Origin: DATBLE01 sp963837265
GTDB lineage: Bacteria; Actinomycetota; Thermoleophilia; Gaiellales; Gaiellaceae
Assembly (NCBI GenBank): GCA_963837265.1
Contig: CAWIMQ010000011.1
Location: 285,959 to 349,958 of the forward strand
Reading direction: 5' to 3'
Length of the DNA: 64,000 nt
Made by a program: the position numbers and the translations under genes. Of the stretch, positions 27,133-35,227 are shown in pieces. Positions within the stretch are counted from its first letter, which is position 1, and each line of letters begins with the position of its first letter. The notes under the pieces are model-generated. The model saw only the letters and a program-made list of their open reading frames with translations, was not told the DNA's origin and ran no database searches.

Positions 27133-28245
27133 TTACTTCCCGCCCGCGGTCACGTGGACGACGGCCTTCTTCCAATGTAGCCCGGTGACGTCGGTCTTGC
27201 TCTTGCGGAGCATCGCCACCGCCGCGCGGGCGAGGTCGGTCCGGTACGTCGCCGCCGACGGGGCCTTCTTGACGATCTTGAACTTCTTGGCGATCTGCGC
27301 GGTGCGCCGGTACGAGACCGGATCCATCACGCCGATCCCCTTCGGGGCCGGCCAGATGAGCGCGTTGATCTCGTTCACCTGCCAGGTCTGGTGGCCCTTC
27401 CCCAGCGTCGGGCCGTTGTCGAGCACGTCCTTCGTGCAGCCGGCCAGGTGGTCACGGCACCAGGCCCAACCCGCGAACGACGCGGCCAGGAAACGCTTCG
27501 CGACGTCCTGGTTGTGGGCGTCCTTGATCCACGAGCCCTTGACGAAGATTCCGTCCTCGAGCATCCCGGTGCCCTGCTTCTCCATCGGGAAGACGTTCAG
27601 GTCGGAGAGCTTGTAGAGCTTGCTCGTCTTCGGGTTCGTCGACTCGAGCACCTGCGCGAGCTCGTTGTAGGTCATCGCCGACGCGGCGTCGACCTGCCGC
27701 TTCAGGAACAGCTGCATGTCGAACGGCTGGGCGACGATCGTCACCTGGCTCTTCGAGTTCGGGTCGATCCCGCACTTCTGGAGGGCGGCGAACTGCTCGA
27801 ACTCGTTGCCGCCGAGCCACACCCCGACCTTCTTGCCGCGGAGCTTGCAGAACGAGCTCAGGCCGGTGTCCTTCCAGGTCAGCTCGGTCAGGCCGCTGCG
27901 GGTGAACACCTGGGCGACGTTGACGAGGTCGCCGCCCTTGTCGCGCGTCGCCATCAGCGACGGGAGCCAGTCGATGCCGAACTGGGCCTGGCCGCCGAGG
28001 ACGACCTGCTCCGGGATGATGTCCGGCCCGCCCGGCTTGATCGTGACGTCGAGGTTGTACTTGGAGTACAGGCCCTTCGCGAGGGCGGCGTAGTAGCCGG
28101 CGAACTGGCCCTGCGTCACCCACTTGAGCTGCAGGGTGACCTTGTCCTTCTTCACGCTCTTGACGCTCCCGCTCGAGGTCTGGATCGCCGTCGCCGCGAC
28201 CGCGGCGACGACCGCGAGAGCGATCACCGTCGTCCGTCTCTTCAT
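27133..28245 (-). CDS. ABC transporter substrate-binding protein, NMT1/THI5 family (pyrimidine-like ligand)
   Basis: A 370-residue exported protein with signal peptide MKRRTTVIALAVVAAVAATA. The NMT1-like domain starts VTLQLKWVTQGQFAGYYAALAKGLY. It has GGPDIIPEQVVLGGQAQFG and the VGVWLGGNEFEQFAAL hinge region. This family binds thiamine pyrimidines, riboflavin, taurine and related small compounds. Next to hydA a pyrimidine, hydantoin or similar ring is the likely ligand. The SD GGGAGGAGC is strong. It is encoded after its permease gene with 23 bp between. Confidence 0.85.
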   Translation of the reverse strand: MKRRTTVIALAVVAAVAATAIQTSSGSVKSVKKDKVTLQLKWVTQGQFAGYYAALAKGLYSKYNLDVTIKPGGPDIIPEQVVLGGQAQFGIDWLPSLMATRDKGGDLVNVAQVFTRSGLTELTWKDTGLSSFCKLRGKKVGVWLGGNEFEQFAALQKCGIDPNSKSQVTIVAQPFDMQLFLKRQVDAASAMTYNELAQVLESTNPKTSKLYKLSDLNVFPMEKQGTGMLEDGIFVKGSWIKDAHNQDVAKRFLAASFAGWAWCRDHLAGCTKDVLDNGPTLGKGHQTWQVNEINALIWPAPKGIGVMDPVSYRRTAQIAKKFKIVKKAPSAATYRTDLARAAVAMLRKSKTDVTGLHWKKAVVHVTAGGK

Positions 28246-28268
28246 GCTCCTCCCTTCTCCCTCTGCTG

Positions 28269-29087
28269 TCATTCGTGTCCCGATCGTGTGGAGGCGTGCC
28301 AGCTCAGCGCCGACCGCTCGACCAGGCCGACCGCCGAGTAGAACCCGATCCCGATGATGCTCGCGACCAGGATCAGCGCCCACGCCCGGTCGAGCTGGAA
28401 GATCCCCACCGACGCCCGGACCTGGATGCCGAGTGCCTCCTGCGTGCCCCCGAAGTAGTCGCCGACCACCGCGCCGATCATCGCAAGCACCGTTCCGACC
28501 TTCAAGGCGGAGAAGACGTACGGCAGTGCGGTCGGCAGCCGGACGCGGCGGAAGATCGCGACCTCGCCGGCGGCGTAGGAGCGCATCAGCTCGAGCGCGG
28601 CGGGCTGCGCGGAGGTGAGGCCGCGGGTCGTGTTCACGAACACGGGGAAGTAGCAGAGGATCGCCGCGATCGCCATCTTCGAGGTCGGGTTCAGGGCGCC
28701 GAACCACGCGTTCGTGATCGGCGCGAAGGCGATGATCGGGACGGCGTTCGCCGCGACCGCGTAGGGCAGGAGCGCACCCCCGAGGCGCCGCCAGCGGGCG
28801 ACCACGACCGCGGTCGCGAACCCCGCGCCGCAGCCGATCGCGAACCCGCCGAGCGCCTCCTTGAACGTGAACCAGCCCGCGCCCCAGAGGGCGCTCCGAT
28901 CGTTCCAGAACTCGGTCACCACGGTCGTGAAGCGCGGCAGCAGGTAGAGGTCGATGCCGAGGGGCCCCGGGAGCCACTGCCAGCCCGCGATCCCGAGGCC
29001 GAAGACGACGACTGCGGGCAACCAGCCGGCCAGGCGCCGGCCCGCGGCGATCGTACCGCGTGGGACGGCATGCGCGAGGGCGTTCAC
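28269..29087 (-). CDS. ABC transporter permease (SsuC/TauC/ThiX type), first of two
   Basis: A 272-residue inner-membrane protein with about six hydrophobic segments. The coupling loop ELMRSYAAGEVAIFRRVRLP matches the EAA motif, followed by YVFSALKVGTVLAMIGAVVGD as in binding-protein-dependent permeases of the nitrate/taurine/pyrimidine class. It overlaps the ATPase gene end by 4 bp. It would pair with the second permease at 30063 as a heterodimer with one ATPase pair. Confidence 0.88.
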   Translation of the reverse strand: MNALAHAVPRGTIAAGRRLAGWLPAVVVFGLGIAGWQWLPGPLGIDLYLLPRFTTVVTEFWNDRSALWGAGWFTFKEALGGFAIGCGAGFATAVVVARWRRLGGALLPYAVAANAVPIIAFAPITNAWFGALNPTSKMAIAAILCYFPVFVNTTRGLTSAQPAALELMRSYAAGEVAIFRRVRLPTALPYVFSALKVGTVLAMIGAVVGDYFGGTQEALGIQVRASVGIFQLDRAWALILVASIIGIGFYSAVGLVERSALSWHASTRSGHE

Positions 29088-29896
29088 GCGCCGACCTCCT
29101 CCTCCGCCGGCGCGTCGAACGCGTGCGCGGCGGCGAGCAGCTCGCGGATCTCGGTGACGAGCTCGAAGAAGCGCGTGTCCTCGCGGACGGCCGCCCGGCG
29201 CGGGTGCGGCAGGTCGATCTCGACCACGCCGGCGATGCGGCCGGGGCGGGCCGACATCACCACAACGCGGTTCGAGAGGAAGACCGCCTCCGCGATCGAG
29301 TGCGTGACGAAGACGACGGTGTTCTCGATGTCGTCCCAGATCCGGAGCAGCTCGAGGTTCATCCGCTCCCGCGTGAACTCGTCGAGCGCGCCGAACGGCT
29401 CGTCCATCAGCAGGAGCGCCGGCGAGAAGGAGAGCGCCCGGGCGATCGCCACGCGCTGCTGCATCCCGCCCGAGAGCTGCCAGGGATGGTGGTCGCCGAA
29501 CCCGCCGAGCTCGACGAGCTCGAGCATCTCCTGCACGCGCTCGTGCCTGCGCCCGCGGCTCCAGCCCATCAGCTCGAGCGGAAGCGCGATGTTCCTCGAG
29601 ACGGTCCGCCAGTCGTAGAGCACCGCGTCCTGGAAGACGATCCCGTAGTCGCGGTCGCGGCGCGCCTGCCTCGCGGGCTTGCCCTTGACCGCCACCGTGC
29701 CCGACGTCGGCTCGACCAGATCGCCGATCACCCGGAGCAGGGTGGACTTGCCGCAGCCGGACGGGCCGATCAGCGAGACGAACTGGCGCTCACCCACTTC
29801 GAGGTCGATGTCCTTGAGCGCTGTGACGTCGCCCTTCGGGAACGTCTTGGTCACGGCCCTGACTTCGACGACCGAGCTCGTCGCGCCGTCCGTCAT
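29084..29896 (-). CDS. ABC transporter ATP-binding protein (SsuB/TauB type)
   Basis: A 270-residue ATPase with Walker A GPSGCGKST, Q-loop in GIVFQDAVLYDW, signature LSGGMQQRVAIARAL, Walker B LLLMDEPFGALD and the switch His in VFVTHSIAEAV. It powers the NMT1-type importer. The start codon ATG (29896) is immediately preceded by a repeat palindrome (29897-29909), so the bases where an SD would sit are GGGGTCTGACCCC. This gene and the next permease overlap by 4 bp. Confidence 0.92.
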   Translation of the reverse strand: MTDGATSSVVEVRAVTKTFPKGDVTALKDIDLEVGERQFVSLIGPSGCGKSTLLRVIGDLVEPTSGTVAVKGKPARQARRDRDYGIVFQDAVLYDWRTVSRNIALPLELMGWSRGRRHERVQEMLELVELGGFGDHHPWQLSGGMQQRVAIARALSFSPALLLMDEPFGALDEFTRERMNLELLRIWDDIENTVVFVTHSIAEAVFLSNRVVVMSARPGRIAGVVEIDLPHPRRAAVREDTRFFELVTEIRELLAAAHAFDAPAEEEVGA

Positions 29897-30028
29897 GGGG
29901 TCAGACCCCGTCGCGAAAGCGTGGCAAGAGGCGCTCGAACCTGTGACGCCGGGAGCAGAATCGCCTGCAAAACGTCCTGAGCGACCAGACTGGCCGCGCG
30001 GAGCGCGCCCGAAGCGGGGTCAGACCCC
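29897..30028. repeat. two direct copies of GGGGTCAGACCCC (REP-like) in the transporter operon
   Basis: Identical 13-bp palindromes with a central A lie at 29897-29909 and 30016-30028, in the same orientation, each followed by a CG(A/T)(T/C)(A/G)CGAA-like tail. The first abuts the ATPase start codon directly. The 166-bp spacer 29897-30062 separates the second permease from the rest of the operon and otherwise holds no gene. The core is the same as the heart of the 31-bp palindrome at 25123. Confidence 0.8.
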
Positions 30029-30062
30029 GATACGAAGCTGCGACGGACTTCGCGCGGAAGTG

Positions 30063-30968
30063 TCACGCGACGTGCTCCGGGGCGCGGCGGACGACCACCT
30101 TCTCGGCGGCGACGACGACCAGGAAGAAGACGATTCCCAGGCAGGCGGCGACCACGTTCGTCGCCCACAGGCTCTTCGGCTCGGTGACGTAGTACTGGTT
30201 GAAGTTCAGGATCGCGCCGCCGAGCCCGTCCTGGATCGAGGCGGGCAGCTCGCCGATGATCGCCCCGACGACCGCCGCGGTCGCGGAGACGCGGAGCGCC
30301 GAGAACAGGTACGGCAGCGAGGCGGGAAAGCGGAGCTTCCAGAGAATCGGCCAGCCGCGGGCCGCGTACGAGCGCAGCAGCTCGATCGCGCGCGGGTCGG
30401 CGGACCGCAGGCCGCGAACCGAGTTGATCGTCACGGGGAAGAACGTGAGGTACGCCGAGATCACGGAGACGCGTACCCAGGCGGGGATGTCCCAGCCGAG
30501 GGGATGCCAGCTGCCGAGTCCGACGACGACCATCGGCGAGACCACGATCAGCGGAATCGTCTGCGAGGCGACCACGTAGGGCATCAGCCCGCGGTGGAGG
30601 AGCCGCGAGTGGACGAGGACGACGGCGAGCGCGAACCCGAACGTCGCTCCGATCGCGAACCCGACCGCCGCCTCCTTGCCGGTGAAGAGCGACGCGTGCC
30701 ACAGGATCGTGATCAGGAGCGGCCCGTTCGTGCGCGAGGGCTCCCCGAGTTGGGCGAGGATCGCGTGCAGGTGCGGCATGCTCGTGTCGTCGACGACGAA
30801 CGGCCAGGTCCAGCCCGTCCACGTCCAGAGCGCCCGGTAGCCCTCCCAGAGGCCCCAGAGGGCGGCAAAGACGACCGGCAGCATCGCGGCCCGGAAGAAA
30901 CGGTCGTCCCGCCGCACCGCCCGGATCCGCTCCCGGCGTCCATCCGGCGCTGGCGCTGCCGTCGCCAC
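30063..30968 (-). CDS. ABC transporter permease (SsuC/TauC/ThiX type), second of two
   Basis: A 301-residue membrane protein with a longer soluble N-terminus and about six hydrophobic segments. ELLRSYAARGWPILWKLRFPASLPYLFSAL is the coupling helix region (about 195-225), followed by SATAAVVGAIIGELPAS. It begins the minus-strand transporter-hydA-MOSC operon with a GTG start. Two permeases for one ATPase gene suggests a heterodimeric channel. Confidence 0.87.
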   Translation of the reverse strand: MATAAPAPDGRRERIRAVRRDDRFFRAAMLPVVFAALWGLWEGYRALWTWTGWTWPFVVDDTSMPHLHAILAQLGEPSRTNGPLLITILWHASLFTGKEAAVGFAIGATFGFALAVVLVHSRLLHRGLMPYVVASQTIPLIVVSPMVVVGLGSWHPLGWDIPAWVRVSVISAYLTFFPVTINSVRGLRSADPRAIELLRSYAARGWPILWKLRFPASLPYLFSALRVSATAAVVGAIIGELPASIQDGLGGAILNFNQYYVTEPKSLWATNVVAACLGIVFFLVVVAAEKVVVRRAPEHVA

Positions 30969-31019
30969 CCGTATTGCTTACCACGTTGCCGGGCCGGTCG
31001 TGGCGTGGACTCCCTTCCA

Positions 31020-31197
31020 GCCGTGTCCCAGGGACAGTCCCTGCGCCGAGAGTGTGACGTCTTCTCCACCGGCGACCAGGTCGGAAACGCACGAATCTCA
31101 GGCTGAGGCGGCCGTGTCCCGGGGTCGAGGTCGCGTCGCTCGCTTGCCGCCACCGTCCCGGTTGGCCGCCGGCGAGGGACTGTCCCTCGGACACGGC
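31020..31197. repeat. 178-bp element with 23-bp inverted ends, GGGACTGTCCC type
   Basis: The left end (31020-31042) is GCCGTGTCCC plus AGGGACAGTCCCT. The right end (31175-31197) is its inverse with one mismatch. A partial third copy of GCCGTGTCCC is at 31111-31120. The interior has AGTGTGACG and CTTCTCCACCGG, which match the body of the 17111 tandem repeat although the palindrome heads differ. It sits between the divergent starts-side of the transporter operon and the end of the flavoprotein gene (intergenic 30969-31233) and encodes no protein. Confidence 0.82.
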
Positions 31198-31233
31198 GGG
31201 CGCAGCCGTGGCTGGGAGGGGCCTTGCGCCCGT

Positions 31234-32460
31234 CTAGAAGCGCGCCGGGTCGAACGGCGCGAGATCGAAGCTCGGCACCTCGCCCGCCACGAGCTCGGCC
31301 ACGAGGCGCCCGGTCACCGGGGCGAGCGACACGCCCTTCATCGCGTGGCCGGTGGCGACCACCACCCGGCCCAGCCGCCCGATCGCGGGAAGCCCGTCGG
31401 GGAGGCAGGGGCGCAGCCCGGCCCAGGTCTCGAGCGGGCGGCGGTCCGCGACTCCGCGGAACCAGCGCTCCCCTCCGCGGCGGATCGCGTCCACCCGCAC
31501 CGGCGAGATCGACAGGTCGAGCCCGGCGAGCTCCAGCGTTCCGGACAGGCGGAGCCGCCCGCGGGGCGCCGCAGGCGCCACGGCTTCTCGGCCGGTCGGC
31601 GCCGGCTCTGCCGGCGGCGCTTCCAGCCCGGGCAGCGGCGTGGCGATCGTCCACGTCTCCTGCACCCAGCACGGGATCCGCGGGTCGGCCTCCGACCGCT
31701 CGTAGTCCAGGTGGTAGCCCTTGCCGCCCTCGAGCGGAAGCCGGACGAGCTCGCGCGACCAGGCGCCCGCCGCGACGACCACCGTCCCGGCCGCGACCTC
31801 GTCGAGCGAGCGCACCTCCACGCCCGTCCGGATCTCGGCGCCGGCCGCCGCGGCCGCCCGGCCGACCGCCTCCACGAAGCGCTTCGGATCGACGCGGCCC
31901 TCGTCGGGATAGTGGATCGACCCGGCGACGGGGCCGACGAGGGCGGGCTCGAGCGCGCCCGTCCGGTCGGCGTCGAGCACCTCGTGCCGGAGGCCGGAGC
32001 GGTCGGCCGCGGCCGCCTCCGCGTCCACTCCCGCGGCGCTCTCGTACACGTTCAGCGCTCCCGTGCGCTCGAAGCTCGTGCCGAGCTCCTCGCCGAGGCG
32101 CGCGTGCTGCTCGAGGCTCGCGACCGAGAGCTCCCGGATCGCCACGGCGCCCTCCTCCCAGTGCCGCGAGGCGAGCGCGAACCGGGCGAGCCAGGGCGCT
32201 ACCGCCGGACGCGGCCGGAGGTAGAAGGGGCTGTCGCGCTTCCACAGCCAGCGCAGGCCGTTCCGGAGCGAGACCGGGTTGGCGATCGGAACCGAGTGGC
32301 TCGGGCAGATCAGCCCCGCGTTCCCGGCGGAGCAGCCCGAGGCGAGCTCCGGGCCGCGCTCGTAGAGCGTCACGCGCGCGCCCCGCCTGGCCAGCTCGTA
32401 CGCGCAGCAGACGCCGATCGCCCCGCCGCCGACGATCGCGACGTCCGGCTTCTCCTTCAT
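31234..32460 (-). CDS. FAD-dependent D-amino-acid dehydrogenase/glycine oxidase-like protein (DAO family)
   Basis: A 408-residue flavoprotein. The FAD-binding loop is VAIVGGGAIGVCCAYELARRG (residues 6-26 region), then ERGPELASGCSAGNAGLICPSHSVP as in DadA. GGKGYHLDYE and the C-terminal TGHAMKGVSLAPVTGRLVAEL complete the family. It would oxidise a D-amino acid, glycine derivative or amine-bearing acid, feeding electrons to the chain or oxygen. There is an Ala/Pro/Arg-rich stretch at about 283-300 (PPAEPAPTGREAVAPAAPRG), which looks like an inserted loop. The ATG is preceded by GGGAG and a TACGAT box. Confidence 0.85.
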   Translation of the reverse strand: MKEKPDVAIVGGGAIGVCCAYELARRGARVTLYERGPELASGCSAGNAGLICPSHSVPIANPVSLRNGLRWLWKRDSPFYLRPRPAVAPWLARFALASRHWEEGAVAIRELSVASLEQHARLGEELGTSFERTGALNVYESAAGVDAEAAAADRSGLRHEVLDADRTGALEPALVGPVAGSIHYPDEGRVDPKRFVEAVGRAAAAAGAEIRTGVEVRSLDEVAAGTVVVAAGAWSRELVRLPLEGGKGYHLDYERSEADPRIPCWVQETWTIATPLPGLEAPPAEPAPTGREAVAPAAPRGRLRLSGTLELAGLDLSISPVRVDAIRRGGERWFRGVADRRPLETWAGLRPCLPDGLPAIGRLGRVVVATGHAMKGVSLAPVTGRLVAELVAGEVPSFDLAPFDPARF

Positions 32461-32683
32461 CTCCCGATCGTAGATCCGCCGGCGACCTCGGGTGCGCCGG
32501 GCCCGGCCGGCCCGTTCGGGTGGTGATGGTTGACTAGGCGTTCGCACGGATGCCGGCGCACGCATCCGGCCGGAGAATCCCATGGGCACGGGCCGCCTCG
32601 GCGCGCATGGCCGTCTTCGCGATTCCTCCGTCGTGCGGATGCCCGATCGGGACCGACAGACGCTCCGTGGAAAGGAGTGGGAC

Positions 32684-33826
32684 ATGAGCCGCAGGATTCG
32701 ACATCTCGTCACGCTGCTCGCGCTCGCCGCCGCGATCTTCGTCGTGGCGCCTGCCGCGGGAGGTGGCGAGCAGTCCTCGAAGGTGGTCAGGCCCGTGATC
32801 GGCAAGGCCGTCACGACGCCGGCAAAGGCGGTGGCCGGAAAGCGCTTCGCCGTCTCGATCAGGGTGACGCGCAGCGACACCGGCCGCCCGCTGACGCAGG
32901 GCACGATGGCCTGCAATCCGACTGTGGGCGGAAAGCTGATCGCCCACACGGACTCGTTCAGGGGCGGGGTCGCCAGGCTCGCGTTCGTCGTCCCGGCGAC
33001 CGCGAAGCAGGTCCGGATCGCGTTGACGATCAAGCTCGGCGTCCAGTCGGCGAGCAGGGTCTTCTCGTTCGCGGTGCAGCCGGTGCCCAAGCCGTCGATC
33101 TCGATCGGCAACATCTCCGCGGCGGAGGGGAACAGCGGTTCGACGACGCTGTCCTTCCCGGTCACGCTCTCGACCGCCAGCAAGCAGACGATCTCGGTCG
33201 CGTACGCGACCGCCGACGGCACCGCGACGGCTCCGGCCGACTACGTCCAGGCGAGCGGGACCCTGACCTTCTCGTCGGGCCAGACCGCCAAGTCGATCGC
33301 GGTCTCGGTCGTGGGCGACACGGCGATCGAGCCCGACGAGACGCTGACCGCCACGATCTCGAGCCCGGTCAACGCCACGATCGCCACTGCCACCGGCACC
33401 GGCACCGGGACGATCTCGAACGACGACGTCGCCGTTCCGGTCACTCCCGGCACGTACAAGGGGGCGACCCAGAACGGGGACTACGTCTACTTCACGGTGC
33501 AGTCCGATCGGACCGTCGCCGGGTTCAGGATCAACAACATCGGGGAGGCGTGCAGCCCGGGTGGAAGCGTCTCCGGAGCGATCAACTGGACCGGAGCCCC
33601 CTGGCCGATCGCGAACGACGGGAGCTTCGTCGCCGAGAGCGCCTGGGCGGGCTCGGAGATGTCCGGCGCGATCGAGTGGACGAAGGAGACCTCGAAGATC
33701 ACCGGTCTGTTCAGCGCCACGTCCGTGAGCGGGACGATCGTGCTCAGCGACGAGCTCAACTACGGCGGCACGCACTTCGCGTGCTCGACCGGCCAGAAGA
33801 CCTGGTCGGCCACGCTCCAGGGCTGA
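32684..33826 (+). CDS. exported Calx-beta domain protein
   Basis: A 380-residue secreted protein. The ATG at 32684 has an AAAGGAG ribosome site and a signal peptide (MSRRIRHLVTLLALAAAIFV) ending near APAAGG. After an immunoglobulin-like segment (about 35-135), one Calx-beta domain spans about 140-250 (SISIGNISAAEGNSGST, ADGTATAPADYVQASGTLTF, DETLTATIS, TISNDD). The C-terminal third (TYKGATQNGDYVYFTVQSDR onward) is a beta-rich domain also seen in other exported actinobacterial proteins; I do not know its function. Calcium binding or surface adhesion is possible. A GC-rich hairpin follows its stop. Confidence 0.8.
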   Translation: MSRRIRHLVTLLALAAAIFVVAPAAGGGEQSSKVVRPVIGKAVTTPAKAVAGKRFAVSIRVTRSDTGRPLTQGTMACNPTVGGKLIAHTDSFRGGVARLAFVVPATAKQVRIALTIKLGVQSASRVFSFAVQPVPKPSISIGNISAAEGNSGSTTLSFPVTLSTASKQTISVAYATADGTATAPADYVQASGTLTFSSGQTAKSIAVSVVGDTAIEPDETLTATISSPVNATIATATGTGTGTISNDDVAVPVTPGTYKGATQNGDYVYFTVQSDRTVAGFRINNIGEACSPGGSVSGAINWTGAPWPIANDGSFVAESAWAGSEMSGAIEWTKETSKITGLFSATSVSGTIVLSDELNYGGTHFACSTGQKTWSATLQG

Positions 33827-33844
33827 TCCGGCAGCCAGGTCGAA

Positions 33845-33870
33845 CGAGGGGCCGCTCCGGCGGCCCCTCG
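33845..33870 (+). terminator. GC-rich hairpin after the Calx-beta gene
   Basis: CGAGGGGCCG pairs with CGGCCCCTCG across a 6-nt loop, 19 bp after the stop. There is no clear T-run after the stem, so rho-independent termination is likely but not certain. Confidence 0.55.
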
Positions 33871-33892
33871 GGCTTCGTGCGCCCCGAGCGCC

Positions 33893-33991
33893 TATTGTTG
33901 AGAGGTGCGCGTCGACCAACGACCGAGGGCCGAGACGGTCGGTACCGCGTCGAGAAGCCCGGACGCTGCGGACCGGCCCGCCCGGGGCTGA
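33893..33991 (+). promoter_or_regulatory. -10 box TATTGT and short leader reading frame before the amidohydrolase
   Basis: TATTGT (33893-33898) ends 6 nt before a GTG at 33905. That GTG opens a 28-codon frame (starts VRVDQ) that stops at 33989-33991, in the same frame as the amidohydrolase ATG at 33998. Related enzymes often begin with an MRVD-like sequence, so this may be a former N-terminus now cut off by a stop, or a leader peptide. Confidence 0.4.
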
Positions 33992-33997
33992 GCCGGC

Positions 33998-35227
33998 ATG
34001 GCGCTCCAGCCGTCCCGTACCGTCGCCGAGCTGCGCGAGCTCCGCGAGCTGACCGGCGACGAGGCAGGCGCGCAGCGGGTCGCCTGGACCGACACGTGGG
34101 AGCGGGCGCGCGGGTGGCTGCGCGGCAAGCTCGGCTTCGCCGAGCACGAGATCGACGAGGCGGGCAACCAGTGGTTCACGGTGCGCGGGGCAACGGATCG
34201 TGCGCTCCTGATCGGCGGCCACATGGACTCGGTGCCGAACGGCGGCTGGCTGGACGGCTGCCTGAACGTGATGGCGGGCGTCGAGGTCCTCCGCCGGATC
34301 GCGGAGGAGGGCGTGCCGCCGCTCACCGTGCGCCTGGTCGACTGGGCCGACGAGGAGGGCGCCCGCTTCGGCCGCTCGCTGTTCGGATCGAGCGCTGCCT
34401 CGGGCTCGATGGCCGACCAGGAGGAGATCCGCGGCCGCGCCGACGCGGACGGGACCCGCTGGGAGGACGCGCTCCGCGAGCACGGCGTCGACCTCGACAA
34501 TGCGACCGCGGCGCGGAGAGAGCTGGAGAGCGCCGCCGCCTATCTCGAGCTGCACATCGAGCAAGGGCCGGTGCTCGAAGCGCTGGACCTCCCGCTCGGC
34601 GTCGCCCTCGGCACCTTCGGCGTCGAGCGGCACCTGATCACGTGGCGGGGCCAGGCTGCTCATGCCGGCTCGACGCCGATGGACAAGCGGCGCGACGCGC
34701 TCGCCGGCGCGGCGAAGCTGGCGCTCGACATCCGCCGAATCGCCGCCGAGACGGGCGACGGCGCCGTCTGCACCTCCGGCGGAGTCGTCTGCAGGCCGGG
34801 GATCGTCACCTCGGTGGTCGAGACCGCCGAGCAGCTCCTCGACCAGCGCCATCTCGACGCGGGCAAGCTGGCCGCGATGCTCGACGAGGCGAAGCGGGCC
34901 TCGGAGCGGTTCGCGGCGGAGGAGGACGTCGAGGTCCGCTGGGAGCGCCTCTGGTCGATCGATCCGATCCTGTTCGACGAGACGCTGATCGGGCTCGCCG
35001 ACGAGGCGATCGCGGAGGTCGCGGGACGGTCGCACCGGCTGCCGAGCGGCCCCCTCCACGACGCCGCCGAGGTCGCCCGGGCCGGCATCCCGACGGTGAT
35101 GCTGTTCGTCCAGAGCCTCCGCGGCCTCTCGCACACGAAGGTCGAGGACACGAGGCCGGAGCACATCGAGCTCTCGGTGCAGGCGCTCGACCGCCTCGCC
35201 GCGAAGGCGCTGCAGCACTACGCCTGA
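33998..35227 (+). CDS. M20-family N-carbamoyl-amino-acid / beta-ureidopropionate amidohydrolase
   Basis: A 409-residue zinc hydrolase of the HyuC/allantoate amidohydrolase/beta-ureidopropionase group, which removes the carbamoyl group made by hydantoinases. Metal ligands lie in LIGGHMDSVPNGG (H75), the DGCLNVMAG Asp, the VDWADEEGARFG Glu pair, AYLELHIEQGPVLE and the C-terminal LSHTKVED His. The lid-domain AHAGSTPMDKRRDAL is conserved. Together with hydA it completes dihydropyrimidine or hydantoin cleavage to a beta- or alpha-amino acid, CO2 and ammonia. The ATG at 33998 is the first start in the uninterrupted frame. It converges with the cyclase gene and overlaps its end by 10 bp. Confidence 0.88.
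   Translation: MALQPSRTVAELRELRELTGDEAGAQRVAWTDTWERARGWLRGKLGFAEHEIDEAGNQWFTVRGATDRALLIGGHMDSVPNGGWLDGCLNVMAGVEVLRRIAEEGVPPLTVRLVDWADEEGARFGRSLFGSSAASGSMADQEEIRGRADADGTRWEDALREHGVDLDNATAARRELESAAAYLELHIEQGPVLEALDLPLGVALGTFGVERHLITWRGQAAHAGSTPMDKRRDALAGAAKLALDIRRIAAETGDGAVCTSGGVVCRPGIVTSVVETAEQLLDQRHLDAGKLAAMLDEAKRASERFAAEEDVEVRWERLWSIDPILFDETLIGLADEAIAEVAGRSHRLPSGPLHDAAEVARAGIPTVMLFVQSLRGLSHTKVEDTRPEHIELSVQALDRLAAKALQHYA

Noticed and set aside
32540..32683. Possible riboswitch before the Calx-beta gene
   Set aside because: The leader is GC-rich with some pairing, but I could not match it to any known riboswitch core (cyclic di-GMP, ydaO, SAM, cobalamin).
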